Shown here: piece by piece, positions 8,450 through 15,700 of the stretch
Position numbering within the stretch: position 1 is the stretch's first letter
Layout of the letters: each line of letters begins with the position of its first letter
Assembly: GCA_910586845.1 (NCBI GenBank)
Contig: CAJUJV010000042.1
Coordinates: 13,474-34,979 of the forward strand
DNA: 21,506 nt
Direction of reading: 5' to 3'
Source: an uncultured Hungatella sp.
Lineage (GTDB): Bacteria; Bacillota; Clostridia; Lachnospirales; Lachnospiraceae
Program-made: the position numbers and the translations under genes
Notes under the pieces: model-generated
The model's database searches: none
Seen by the model: only the letters and a program-made list of their open reading frames with translations
What the model was told of the DNA's origin: nothing

Positions 8450-8621
8450 GTCCCGGCTGCAGTACGTTTGTTTTGCAGTTGCCCGCATATTTCGCACAAC
8501 ATCACGTGCCCGGGACAGCACGGAAGGGTACCCGCCGAAGATTCGATTATCCCTTCCCCTCGTCAACCTGAATCCGCCGGATCTTATCCGTTCACGATTC
8601 CGGATATCAGGTACATGGCGC
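8450..8621 (-). ncRNA. glmS ribozyme (glucosamine-6-phosphate-activated self-cleaving riboswitch)
   Basis: On the minus strand the leader has the core of this ribozyme in order: AGCGCC at 8622-8617, with the expected cleavage between A8622 and G8621; GTTGACGAGG ending near 8558; an AATCGAA...TTCGGCGGG segment (about 8549-8532); and a 3' part in which GTCCCGG (near 8514) pairs with CCGGGAC (8456-8450), enclosing a CTGCA/TGCAG hairpin. Known biology: glucosamine-6-phosphate is the cofactor for cleavage, and the cut mRNA is degraded. The element ends 33 bases before the glmS ATG. The assignment rests on motif order and position and is strong. Confidence 0.93.
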
Positions 8622-8670
8622 TTAACTTTGCTATTTTACACTTATGCCTCCTGTCCATAAGGTCCCGTAT

Positions 8671-8700
8671 ATTATAGTCCTGTCATATTATATGCGTCAA
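8671..8700 (-). promoter_or_regulatory. Sigma-A promoter for glmS
   Basis: On the minus strand, TTGACG (8700-8695) and TATAAT (8676-8671) are 18 bases apart. Transcription should begin near 8664, about 43 bases ahead of the ribozyme cleavage site. The short transcript released by cleavage would carry a small hairpin, CTTATG / CATAAG (8661-8641). Confidence 0.82.
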
Positions 8701-8794
8701 CTGCTTTTTGGTCAGAGACCGGTATGTGATTTCCTGATCCGGACAGGCTTAATTAATTTTTAATGAATTTATTATAGTTTTTGTAATTGGAATG

Positions 8795-8803
8795 TGATAT
8801 ATT
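8795..8803 (+). promoter_or_regulatory. Possible extended -10 promoter for the NlpC/P60 gene
   Basis: TGATATATT at 8795-8803 matches an extended -10 (TGnTATAAT with one change) and would start RNA just upstream of the proposed GTG at 8845. No good -35 box is visible at the right distance. The tract from 8701 to 8844 otherwise holds no gene and lies between divergent transcription units. Confidence 0.35.
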
Positions 8804-8844
8804 TTTATAGTTACAGTTACGGGTACGGCATAAGGGGAAATCAG

Positions 8845-10566
8845 GTGTATGATATAAGAAAAAAAGCGATATGGTTCAGGGTTGCCTGTATGATAGCTGG
8901 GGGAGGCTGCTGCGCGGCAGTTTCTGAAGCATGGACCAGATCTGCTTATACGGAAATTTCAGCCGCAGGAGGGAGTTCTGGCATGGCAGGAGAGATTCTT
9001 GTCCGGCTGACAGGAGAGATCGACAGGACCCCGACTCCGAATATGGCTGAGACTCCGGCAGCGAAAGCAGAATATAACGATCAGAAGAGACGGTACAGAT
9101 ATATCGGAGAATTGAGGCAGGAGACGGACTCGGCAGGAGTTTTGAACTGTGCATGGTATTTTGAACAGGAAGAGACTGAGGAAAACAGCCGGGAGAGCGT
9201 TGCCGGAAAGATTTATTCCGAACTGTCGGAACGTGATTCCGTCTGGATCCGGCAGCTTTATCATCTTGGGGAGAATTCTCCTGCGGAACTGTCGGAACGT
9301 CTGGGGATCGAAGTTCCGCCTGTTTCGGAATGGACCCGTATCAATGTAAGTTTTCGGGATGGAGACGATGCTCCTGTCAGCGGATACTCCAATGCCAGAG
9401 AGATCCTGTCCTTGGCCAGTGTATATGGTTTTTATCACCATTGGAAGGAATACGGGGCGTTCAGAGGCTATGCAGACAGTCTGTGGAAAGCTTCTCACAG
9501 TTACCGCCTGTCAGTCAGCAGCCTTTATTATTGTCCGGAAGAATGCCGGTATATAGCGGATTTCGGGGCTGAGCAGCAGGGAGAGCCGGATCAATCTGAT
9601 GAGCGGATCAATCCGGATCCGGAAGAGGGCAGAGCAGATACAGCCGGCGAAGCAGCGGGAGCAGGTGATATCAGAATTGCTTCTTCTTCGGATGCCGGAG
9701 CCGGAAGGGAACAGCCGGAAGCGGGCCAGGGAGAATCCGGAAGGGCCGGGGATGAAGTCCGGAATCAGGGAACAGAAGATCAGATTGCCCGGATTCAGGA
9801 TATATCGGGAACCGGCGGCAGCCCGCAGGGAGAGAGGGTCTGCCGGGGACATGTGGATCTGGATATTTCCGCTCAGATCATCGGTCTCGGAGGAAATCGC
9901 AATCTCTATAAGATCGATCCCGCAGACAGGCAGACGGATTCCGGGCATTTTCAGTGGTCGGGGTGGGAGCAGACGACCAGATCTTATGTGGAGGAATTGA
10001 TGGCACAGGACTGGTCCCGGCAGTACGGTCTTCTGGCACCAGCCAGCAGATATGTACGAAACCCGCTGTCAGAATCAGAAATTGCCTTTTATCTGAACAT
10101 GATACCGGAAGAGACTTCGGAAAAGAGAAAGGAACTGGTTAAACAGGCCCTCTTGTCCGTGGGTTGTATCCCCTATTATTGGGGAGGAAAACCTTCGGCA
10201 GGAGGGTGGGAAGGCAACTATTTTGGTTCAGAGACAGTCCCGGATGAGGAAGGGAGGATTTTAAGAGGTCTGGACTGCTCCGGGTGGATCAACTGGGTTT
10301 ACTGGACGGTTCTGGGCTCTCCGCTTCCGGCAGAGAGTACGGCAGGACTGACAGACTGCGGAAGAGAGGTTGCAAAAGAAGAGCTGCAGGCCGGAGATAT
10401 CCTGATTCGAGGGGGAGACGACCGCCATGTTTATCTGTTTCTGGCATGGGCAGATAACGGGGCCATGTATCTGATCCATGAGACTACAGGGACCATTAAC
10501 AATGTGACAGTAAATACATATGATCTGGAACTGCCATATTACAGAAATTTGATCAGTGAGGAATAA
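8845..10566 (+). CDS. Secreted NlpC/P60-family protein
   Basis: A 573-residue exported protein with a C-terminal NlpC/P60 cysteine-peptidase domain, the family that cuts peptidoglycan stem peptides. Starting from GTG 8845, behind AAGGGG at 8832-8837, the N-terminus YDIRKKAIWFRVACMIAGG is a good signal peptide. A GTG at 8794 would add 17 odd aromatic residues before it and has no ribosome binding site. Residues ~250-340 are a low-complexity linker rich in Glu, Gly, Ala and Arg. The catalytic domain covers about 440-573, with Cys478 in GLDCSGW, His528 in DDRHVYLF and His545 in YLIHE as the likely triad. It is followed 3 bases later by a LytR-CpsA-Psr gene. The N-terminal ~400 residues match nothing I recognise. 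Confidence 0.85.
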   Translation: MYDIRKKAIWFRVACMIAGGGCCAAVSEAWTRSAYTEISAAGGSSGMAGEILVRLTGEIDRTPTPNMAETPAAKAEYNDQKRRYRYIGELRQETDSAGVLNCAWYFEQEETEENSRESVAGKIYSELSERDSVWIRQLYHLGENSPAELSERLGIEVPPVSEWTRINVSFRDGDDAPVSGYSNAREILSLASVYGFYHHWKEYGAFRGYADSLWKASHSYRLSVSSLYYCPEECRYIADFGAEQQGEPDQSDERINPDPEEGRADTAGEAAGAGDIRIASSSDAGAGREQPEAGQGESGRAGDEVRNQGTEDQIARIQDISGTGGSPQGERVCRGHVDLDISAQIIGLGGNRNLYKIDPADRQTDSGHFQWSGWEQTTRSYVEELMAQDWSRQYGLLAPASRYVRNPLSESEIAFYLNMIPEETSEKRKELVKQALLSVGCIPYYWGGKPSAGGWEGNYFGSETVPDEEGRILRGLDCSGWINWVYWTVLGSPLPAESTAGLTDCGREVAKEELQAGDILIRGGDDRHVYLFLAWADNGAMYLIHETTGTINNVTVNTYDLELPYYRNLISEE

Positions 10567-10569
10567 GAT

Positions 10570-12528
10570 ATGGAATATGAAGATGAATTAGACCGTATGC
10601 GTGCCCGGAAGCAGCGTCAGAAGGCGTGGCAGCAGAGCCGGCAGGAAGGTTCAGAAAGACTGTCCGGTCAGGAAGCAGAGAGGCGGGGGCGCCATGAAGG
10701 TCGTATGTCCGGTCAGGATGGGGAAAGACCGGTGCGTCGCGGAGGCCGTGTGTCCGGCCGGGAAACAGGAAGGACCGTGCATGGTGAAGGCCGTGTGTCC
10801 GGCCGGGAAGCAGAGAGGCAGCTGCATCGTGAAAGCCGTACACTCAGTCAGGAGGCAGAGAGGCGGCCGGTCCGGCGGAAGGTTCGGTCAGTGGATGAGG
10901 AGAGAATTGCTGTACGCAGCAGAAAACAGCCGATCCATGAGGATATGGAAGGTTCCGCCGGTCGTTCTTCTTCCAGACGTCCGTCCCGTCAGACAGAGGA
11001 GCAGTATAAGGCAGGAGGGAGACGGCGGGGATATGATACGCCAGAAGCTGATGAAACAGAATATGGCGAAGCACCAAAGAAACGGAGACGGAAAAAGAAA
11101 CACAGATTTACTGTTCTGAAAATTCTTCTTCTGCTTGTAGTCTTAGCCGGGGTATACATAGGGTACCAGTGGATAAAGGCAGGATCGGGATTCTGGACCA
11201 TTGCTGTTTTCGGAGTTGATTCCCGAAAAGGCAATCTGGAAGCGGGAGCCTTATCTGATGTGGAGATGCTCTGTGTCATAAACCGAAAAACAGGAGAGAT
11301 CAAACTGGTATCTGTATATCGGGATACTTATATGGAGATCAGTCCGGACGGAACCTATCATAAAATCAATGAAGCCTATTTCAAGGGGGGTCATGAGCAG
11401 GCTATCAGCGCCCTTGAGCGGAATCTGGATCTGCAAATAGATGATTATGCTACGTTTAACTGGAAAGCTGTGGCGGATGCGATCACGATTCTGGGAGGAA
11501 TTGATCTGGAGATTTCTGACAGTGAATTTAAATATATCAATGGATTTATTACGGAGACAGTAGAGTCCACAGGACTGGGTTCTCATCATCTGGAACATGC
11601 CGGAATGAACCATCTGGATGGCGTACAGGCAGTTGCCTATGCACGTCTGAGGCTGATGGACACGGATTATAACCGGACTGCCAGACAAAGGCTGGTTATT
11701 CAGCTGGCCATGAACAAGGCAAAAGAGGCTGACTTTAAAACCTTAACAACTCTGATACAGGCAATAGTGCCTCAGCTGTCCACCAGTATAGGAGTTGACG
11801 ATATTCTTCCCATGGCCCGCAGGATAAACAAATATCATATCGGCGAAAACGGAGGTTTTCCATTCTCAAGAGGGGAAACCCACATTGGGAAAAAGGATTG
11901 TGTGATTCCTCTGACTTTGGAAAGCAATGTGGTGCAGCTCCATCAATTTTTATATGGTACCGAGAATTATCAGCCTTCGGAGACAGTGAGAAAGATCAGT
12001 GCGAAAATTGCTTCGGACAGCGGGATGGGACAGGTAGCAGAAAATGCACCGGAAGCACGTGTTGCCGGTCAGAAAGCACTGGAAGGATCTGATTCCTCTA
12101 ATAATAGTGGCTCATCATCAGGAAATGGTTCTTCAGGAAATAAAGGTACAGAATCTGCATCTTCTCAGGAGACGGTTTCCGATGAAACCACAGCTTCCGA
12201 AACCGTGACAGAATCGACTTCTTCAGAAGAAAGCTCTGCAGGAGAAACTATGGATTCCTCAGAAGAATCTGGATCAGATGAAACCGACGCCAGTACAGAA
12301 CAGAGCGAACCGATTTCAGGCCCGGGAAGTCAGCTGGAATCTTCTGGTACATCTGATGGTCCGGCAGGTCCAGCCGGTCCGGGAAGTTATGAAAATCCCG
12401 GAGGTTCAGAAGGTCCTGGCGGAATTGGAGGTCCAGGAAGTTCACAATCGCCGGGCCAGACCGGGGATCACATATATGAAGAAAAACCGGTGGCGGAATC
12501 TACAGAGGCTGTTGGGCCCGGAGTATAA
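10570..12528 (+). CDS. LytR-CpsA-Psr (LCP) family cell wall protein
   Basis: A 652-residue LCP protein. The family transfers wall teichoic acid, capsule or other glycopolymers from lipid carriers to peptidoglycan. Residues 1-178 are cytoplasmic, Arg/Gln/Glu-rich, and contain five 15-residue tandem repeats. A membrane helix follows (about 180-200, VLKILLLLVVLAGVYIGYQW). The LCP domain runs from about 208 to 430, with GVDSR (D217), VYRDTY (R251, D252) and the R/D cluster ARLRLMDTDYNRTARQR (359-374). The tail from about 480 on is Ser/Gly/Glu-rich, then collagen-like GPAGPAGPG and GPGG. There is no LPxTG anchor. It starts 3 bases after the NlpC/P60 stop, so the pair should be co-expressed. Confidence 0.9.
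   Translation: MEYEDELDRMRARKQRQKAWQQSRQEGSERLSGQEAERRGRHEGRMSGQDGERPVRRGGRVSGRETGRTVHGEGRVSGREAERQLHRESRTLSQEAERRPVRRKVRSVDEERIAVRSRKQPIHEDMEGSAGRSSSRRPSRQTEEQYKAGGRRRGYDTPEADETEYGEAPKKRRRKKKHRFTVLKILLLLVVLAGVYIGYQWIKAGSGFWTIAVFGVDSRKGNLEAGALSDVEMLCVINRKTGEIKLVSVYRDTYMEISPDGTYHKINEAYFKGGHEQAISALERNLDLQIDDYATFNWKAVADAITILGGIDLEISDSEFKYINGFITETVESTGLGSHHLEHAGMNHLDGVQAVAYARLRLMDTDYNRTARQRLVIQLAMNKAKEADFKTLTTLIQAIVPQLSTSIGVDDILPMARRINKYHIGENGGFPFSRGETHIGKKDCVIPLTLESNVVQLHQFLYGTENYQPSETVRKISAKIASDSGMGQVAENAPEARVAGQKALEGSDSSNNSGSSSGNGSSGNKGTESASSQETVSDETTASETVTESTSSEESSAGETMDSSEESGSDETDASTEQSEPISGPGSQLESSGTSDGPAGPAGPGSYENPGGSEGPGGIGGPGSSQSPGQTGDHIYEEKPVAESTEAVGPGV
10657..10881 (+). repeat. Five tandem 45-bp repeats coding a 15-residue basic motif
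   Basis: Within the LCP gene, residues 30-104 read as five 15-residue units: RLSGQEAERRGRHEG, RMSGQDGERPVRRGG, RVSGRETGRTVHGEG, RVSGREAERQLHRES and RTLSQEAERRPVRRK. The pattern is R-x-S-G-[QR]-E-x-x-R. All units lie on the cytoplasmic side of the membrane helix. The DNA copies differ at many positions, so the array is not freshly duplicated. Confidence 0.85.
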
Positions 12529-12543
12529 AACTGGAAGCAGCCA

Positions 12544-12577
12544 AACTATTCGTTAAACTAGACTTTCGCGAATAGTT
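12544..12577. repeat. Perfect 9-bp inverted repeat after the LCP gene
   Basis: AACTATTCG (12544-12552) and CGAATAGTT (12569-12577) are 16 bases apart in the gap between the LCP and TtcA-like genes. There is no T run after it, so a classic terminator is unlikely. It could be an operator, a processing site or a weak transcription pause. Confidence 0.5.
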
Positions 12578-12626
12578 GTGTAAAGGTATTGTCACTGCTG
12601 TCTTTATCACAACTAAAGGAGTTTTT

Positions 12627-13364
12627 ATGAAACTGCAGCGATTACTGAGCCTGACCCGCCAGGCGGTGGATGCTTATGGGATGATTGATGATGGCGACCG
12701 CATAGCCATAGGCGTATCAGGCGGCAAGGACAGTCTGGCTTTACTGTATGCCATGGAGAACCTTATGAAGTTTTATCCGAAGAAATTTGAGATCTGTGCG
12801 GTCACAGTGGATCTTGGCTATGAAGGATTTGATCTGTCAGGAATCGAAAAGCTCTGCAGGCAGCTGTCGGTTCCCTTTCAGGCAGTATCTACTGATATAG
12901 GAAAGATCCTTAAGGCACGTGAGGAATCCAGTCCCTGCTCTCTGTGTGCAAAACTACGCAAGGGAGCTTTGAATCGGCGGGCCCTTGAGCTGGGCTGCAA
13001 CAAGGTTGCCTATGGACATCATAAAAATGATTTTGTGGAAACTATGATGCTATCTCTGATCTATGAGGGAAGGTTTTATTCCTTCCCTCCTAAAACTTTT
13101 CTGGACAGAACCGGTCTGACGCTGATCAGACCTCTTCTGTACGTAGATGAAGCAGATATCATAGGTTTTTCCCGCAAATATCAGCTTCCTGTCTGTAAAA
13201 ATCCATGTCCGGCGGACGGCTATACGAAACGGGAATATGTTAAAAAAGTGACAAAGAATCTGGAACATGACAATCCGGGAGTAAGGGACCGTATGTTTCA
13301 TGCTATTTTAAACGGCAATCTTCCGGGCTGGCCCGGAAATGAATCAATGGAGGAATCAATATGA
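12627..13364 (+). CDS. TtcA-like tRNA thiolation ATPase (PP-loop)
   Basis: A 245-residue protein of the TtcA/TilS adenine-nucleotide alpha-hydrolase group. Near residue 30 is the PP-loop SGGKDSLAL. A CSLCAKLRKGALNRRALELG segment follows, then GHHKNDFVETMMLSL, and a C-terminal CKNPCPADGYTKREYV. The paired cysteines PCSLC fit the TtcA type, in which an Fe-S cluster supports 2-thiolation of cytidine 32 in tRNA. The start is the ATG at 12627, behind AAAGGAG (12615-12621). A start at 12576 would read through that site. The stop overlaps the recombinase start by 4 bases (ATGA). The exact substrate is inferred from family only. Confidence 0.87.
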   Translation: MKLQRLLSLTRQAVDAYGMIDDGDRIAIGVSGGKDSLALLYAMENLMKFYPKKFEICAVTVDLGYEGFDLSGIEKLCRQLSVPFQAVSTDIGKILKAREESSPCSLCAKLRKGALNRRALELGCNKVAYGHHKNDFVETMMLSLIYEGRFYSFPPKTFLDRTGLTLIRPLLYVDEADIIGFSRKYQLPVCKNPCPADGYTKREYVKKVTKNLEHDNPGVRDRMFHAILNGNLPGWPGNESMEESI

Positions 13365-14419
13365 ACCAACTGCCTTATCATGAACAGAAAGACAGAGAAA
13401 ATATCAGGAAACTGCGCTCTATGATTCAGGAGCTTCCCCCCTTCTGTCCGGAATTTTTCCGGGGGATCGAACCTCAGACCTCCTCCAGAACCAGAATTGC
13501 CTATGCCTATGATATGAAAATATTTTTTGATTTTCTTCGGAAGGAAAATCCGGCTATGGCCGAACTGGACAGGAAAGATATCACACTCTCCCACCTGGAT
13601 CAGCTGACAGTCACAGACCTGGAAGAATATATGGAGTATCTGAAATATCGTTTTAATGAAAAGAATCAGGAAGTCGTAAATAAAGAACGGGGAATCATGA
13701 GAAAGATTTCTTCTCTGAAAAGCTTTTACAACTACTATTATCGAAGAGAGATGATCAAAAATAATCCCGCAGCCCTGGTCAGTCTTCCCAAACTCCATGA
13801 AAAAGAGATCATCCGTCTGGAGGCAGATGAGGTGGTTTCCTTGTTGGACGAAGTGGAAAAAGGGGAATCTCTTACGGAGAAGCAAAAACAGTATCATAAA
13901 AGAACCAGAGTCAGGGATCTGGCTCTCATGACACTTCTGCTTGGAACAGGGATCCGTGTATCAGAATGTGTGGGTCTTGATCTGAATGATGTGGATCTGA
14001 AAACAGGGGGAATCCATATTCATCGAAAAGGCGGTAAAGAAGTGACGGTATATTTCGGGATGGAAGTAGAATATGCTCTCAGCGATTATCTGGAACAGCG
14101 AAAGGAAATGATACCGGTTGAGGGGCATGAAAATGCTCTCTTTCTCTCACTTCAGATGAAACGGATGTCTGTACGGAGTGTGGAAAATCTTGTAAAAAAA
14201 TTTGCCAGGATCGCAGCTCCGCTTAAGAAGATCACGCCTCACAAACTGCGCAGTACTTATGGAACATCTCTTTATCAGGAAACAGGCGATATCTATCTGG
14301 TAGCTGATGTTTTGGGCCATACGGATGTGAATACGACCAAAAAACATTATGCTGCTCTGGATGATGCCAGACGACGGAGCGCTAAAGATAAAGTTCAGCT
14401 GCGGGAAACAAAGGGGTAA
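13361..14419 (+). CDS. Xer-type tyrosine recombinase
   Basis: A 352-residue tyrosine recombinase with a SAM-like N-terminal domain (about 40-130) and a catalytic domain (about 150-345). The active-site set is complete: Arg199 (GTGIRVSE), Lys223 (RKGGKE), His294 and Arg297 (TPHKLR), His320 (LGH) and the nucleophile Tyr330 (KKHYAALD). The spacing Arg-24-Lys and His-3-Arg matches XerD. At 352 residues, with an extended linker around 155-175 (EKGESLTEKQKQ), it is longer than ordinary XerC/XerD (~300) and nearer the size of single-recombinase XerS proteins. It follows the TtcA-like gene by overlap and shows no phage neighbours, so a housekeeping chromosome-resolution role is plausible but unproven. 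Confidence 0.88.
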   Translation: MNQLPYHEQKDRENIRKLRSMIQELPPFCPEFFRGIEPQTSSRTRIAYAYDMKIFFDFLRKENPAMAELDRKDITLSHLDQLTVTDLEEYMEYLKYRFNEKNQEVVNKERGIMRKISSLKSFYNYYYRREMIKNNPAALVSLPKLHEKEIIRLEADEVVSLLDEVEKGESLTEKQKQYHKRTRVRDLALMTLLLGTGIRVSECVGLDLNDVDLKTGGIHIHRKGGKEVTVYFGMEVEYALSDYLEQRKEMIPVEGHENALFLSLQMKRMSVRSVENLVKKFARIAAPLKKITPHKLRSTYGTSLYQETGDIYLVADVLGHTDVNTTKKHYAALDDARRRSAKDKVQLRETKG

Positions 14420-14479
14420 TCTTCCGGAGAAGGGCTGCGGACAAGAAAGAATATGCAGTAATCCGTCCTAGCCTCAGCC

Positions 14480-14500
14480 GGGGTCTGCTGTGAGGACCCT
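14480..14500 (+). terminator. Stem-loop between the recombinase and the LysM gene
   Basis: GGGTC (14481-14485) pairs with GACCC (14495-14499) around a 9-base loop, followed by the weakly T-rich TGTTCTCC. It sits between the ends of two convergent genes and may end the TtcA-recombinase transcript. The T run is poor. Confidence 0.35.
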
Positions 14501-14510
14501 GTTCTCCATA

Positions 14511-14849
14511 TCAGCGTTCATAAACAGAAGCGCTGCTCTTCTCTTCTGCCGGCGCTGAGGGGCGCTGGTACATAACTGTCAGATAGTGTCCGGGGTGGAT
14601 AATGTCTTCCCCTATATGATTCATCTGCTTCAGGCGCCGGACATAATCTTCAACAGAAATATCCGTGCCCTCAGTATAGGTCTCGGCAATGCTCCAGAGG
14701 GTATCTCCCGGCCGGATCTCGATGCAGGTATAATATGAGATCATCTCCGGCTTCTGAGGCTCTTTAGCCAGCACATTCATAAGAAAAATACTGAAGAAAC
14801 CGCAGCCTAGCATAGCTCCAAGTGAGAAAAATACCAGTGACTTTTTCAT
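14511..14849 (-). CDS. YneA-like LysM membrane protein (probable SOS division inhibitor)
   Basis: A 112-residue protein with one N-terminal membrane segment (KKSLVFFSLGAMLGCGFFSIFLMNVLA) and one LysM domain at about residues 44-92 (IRPGDTLWSIAETYT...LKQMNHIGEDIIHPGHYLTV). The start is the ATG at 14849, with AGGAGGG at 14865-14859. A longer reading from 15017 would cross the promoter and the LexA boxes, so I reject it. In Bacillus, YneA has the same build, sits divergent to lexA, and delays division during DNA damage. Size, domain form, position and the LexA boxes over its promoter all fit that role. Sequence identity to YneA cannot be judged here, so no symbol is given. Confidence 0.85.
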   Translation of the reverse strand: MKKSLVFFSLGAMLGCGFFSIFLMNVLAKEPQKPEMISYYTCIEIRPGDTLWSIAETYTEGTDISVEDYVRRLKQMNHIGEDIIHPGHYLTVMYQRPSAPAEEKSSASVYER

Positions 14850-14880
14850 AATAACCTGCCCTCCTCTGTTATATGGATAG

Positions 14881-14894
14881 CGAACAAACGTTCT
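14881..14894. promoter_or_regulatory. LexA (SOS) box 1
   Basis: CGAACAAACGTTCT matches the Gram-positive SOS box CGAACRNRYGTTYG at all but the last base and contains a perfect GAAC-N4-GTTC core. It lies about 14 bases downstream of the -10 box of the LysM gene, where bound LexA would block initiation or early elongation. Confidence 0.85.
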
Positions 14895-14907
14895 GAAATG
14901 TATGTCT

Positions 14908-14936
14908 ATTATAGCAATCGAACAGATGTTTGTCAA
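14908..14936 (-). promoter_or_regulatory. Consensus sigma-A promoter for the LysM gene
   Basis: On the minus strand, TTGACA (14936-14931) and TATAAT (14913-14908) are exactly 17 bases apart, a perfect consensus promoter. Such a strong promoter fits a gene held off by LexA until damage. Confidence 0.9.
14919..14932. promoter_or_regulatory. LexA (SOS) box 2
   Basis: CGAACAGATGTTTG is a full match to CGAACRNRYGTTYG. It lies between the -10 and -35 boxes of the minus-strand LysM gene promoter, overlapping the edge of the -35 box. Confidence 0.9.
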
Positions 14937-14955
14937 TATATTTTTCCGGTTTTTC

Positions 14956-14969
14956 CGAACAAAAGTTTG
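14956..14969. promoter_or_regulatory. LexA (SOS) box 3
   Basis: CGAACAAAAGTTTG fits the SOS consensus except for one position (A in place of Y). It overlaps the proposed -35 region of lexA and so could serve lexA autoregulation. Confidence 0.8.
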
Positions 14970-14993
14970 CATTTTGGAGAAACATATGATACT
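14966..14993 (+). promoter_or_regulatory. Probable lexA promoter
   Basis: TTTGCA (14966-14971) and GATACT (14988-14993) are 16 bases apart on the + strand, about 47 bases ahead of the lexA ATG. The -35 hexamer overlaps LexA box 3. TATATT at 14995-15000 is an alternative -10. Confidence 0.5.
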
Positions 14994-15039
14994 ATATATT
15001 GTAGATAAAGAATACATGTTCTATTTGGGAGGTCAGGAT

Positions 15040-15657
15040 ATGGCAGAACAAGGAAGGATCACAGCAAAGCAGCAGGAAATTCTGGAATACATCAAGGAGA
15101 CGATCTTAAAGAAAGGTTATCCCCCGTCGGTCCGCGAGATATGCGAGGCTGTTCATTTGAAGTCCACATCATCGGTGCATTCCCATTTGGAGACCATGGA
15201 GAGGAACGGTTATATCCGCAGGGATCCTACGAAACCGAGGACTATAGAGATCATTGACGACTGCTTTAACCTTACCAGGCGCGAGGTGGTGAATGTGCCT
15301 ATGATCGGCACGGTCGCCGCAGGACAGCCTATTCTGGCAGAGGAGAATATCGAGAATTACTTTCCCGTTCCTGTGGAACTGCTGCCTAACGGGCAGACCT
15401 TTATGCTTCGCGTGAAAGGGGAAAGCATGATCAATGCCGGGATATTTGACGGAGATCAGATCATTGTCAAGCAGCAGGAGTATGCACATAACGGTGATAT
15501 CGTCGTGGCGCTGATCGATGACTCGGCTACAGTCAAGAGATTTTACAAAGAAAAGGGACATTACCGCTTACAGCCTGAGAACGATGCACTGGAGCCTATT
15601 ATTGTAGATGAAGTAAAGATTCTGGGAATTGTTATCGGCCTGATTCGCATGATGTAA
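15040..15657 (+). CDS. lexA: LexA repressor, SOS master regulator
   Basis: A 205-residue LexA. The N-terminal winged helix (about 1-70; GYPPSVREICEAVHLKSTSSVHSHLETMERNGYI) binds SOS boxes, and the C-terminal part is the self-cleaving S24 peptidase. The scissile Ala94-Gly95 bond is in GTVAAGQP, Ser129 is in KGESM and Lys166 in ATVKRF. The Ser-Lys spacing of 37 matches E. coli LexA. RecA filaments trigger cleavage and derepress the regulon. The ATG at 15040 has GGGAGG at 15027-15032, 7 bases upstream. An earlier in-frame start would place the SOS boxes inside the gene. The three boxes upstream imply autoregulation. Confidence 0.97.
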   Translation: MAEQGRITAKQQEILEYIKETILKKGYPPSVREICEAVHLKSTSSVHSHLETMERNGYIRRDPTKPRTIEIIDDCFNLTRREVVNVPMIGTVAAGQPILAEENIENYFPVPVELLPNGQTFMLRVKGESMINAGIFDGDQIIVKQQEYAHNGDIVVALIDDSATVKRFYKEKGHYRLQPENDALEPIIVDEVKILGIVIGLIRMM

Positions 15658-15664
15658 ACATAGT

Positions 15665-15699
15665 GATAAGTTTACATAAAAGTATTATGTAAACTTATC
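15665..15699. repeat. Perfect 15-bp palindrome after lexA
   Basis: GATAAGTTTACATAA (15665-15679) and TTATGTAAACTTATC (15685-15699) form a perfect inverted repeat around 5 bases. A third ATGTAAAC word at 15652-15659 overlaps the lexA stop and could pair with GTTTACAT (15670-15677) instead. There is no T run directly after. The right arm includes TTATGTAAACT, identical to the XerD arm I recall for Firmicutes dif sites, but the two arms are mirror images, unlike a normal dif. Confidence 0.7.
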
Positions 15700-15700
15700 G

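Noticed and set aside
8794..8844. Upstream GTG start for the NlpC/P60 protein
   Set aside because: It adds an aromatic-rich stretch ahead of a good signal peptide, and the clear AAGGGG site favours GTG 8845.
13361..14419. Recombinase considered as a phage or mobile-element integrase
   Set aside because: It overlaps a housekeeping tRNA-modification gene and has no excisionase, phage genes or att repeats around it. The tRNA split at 21089 is explained by an intron, not by integration.
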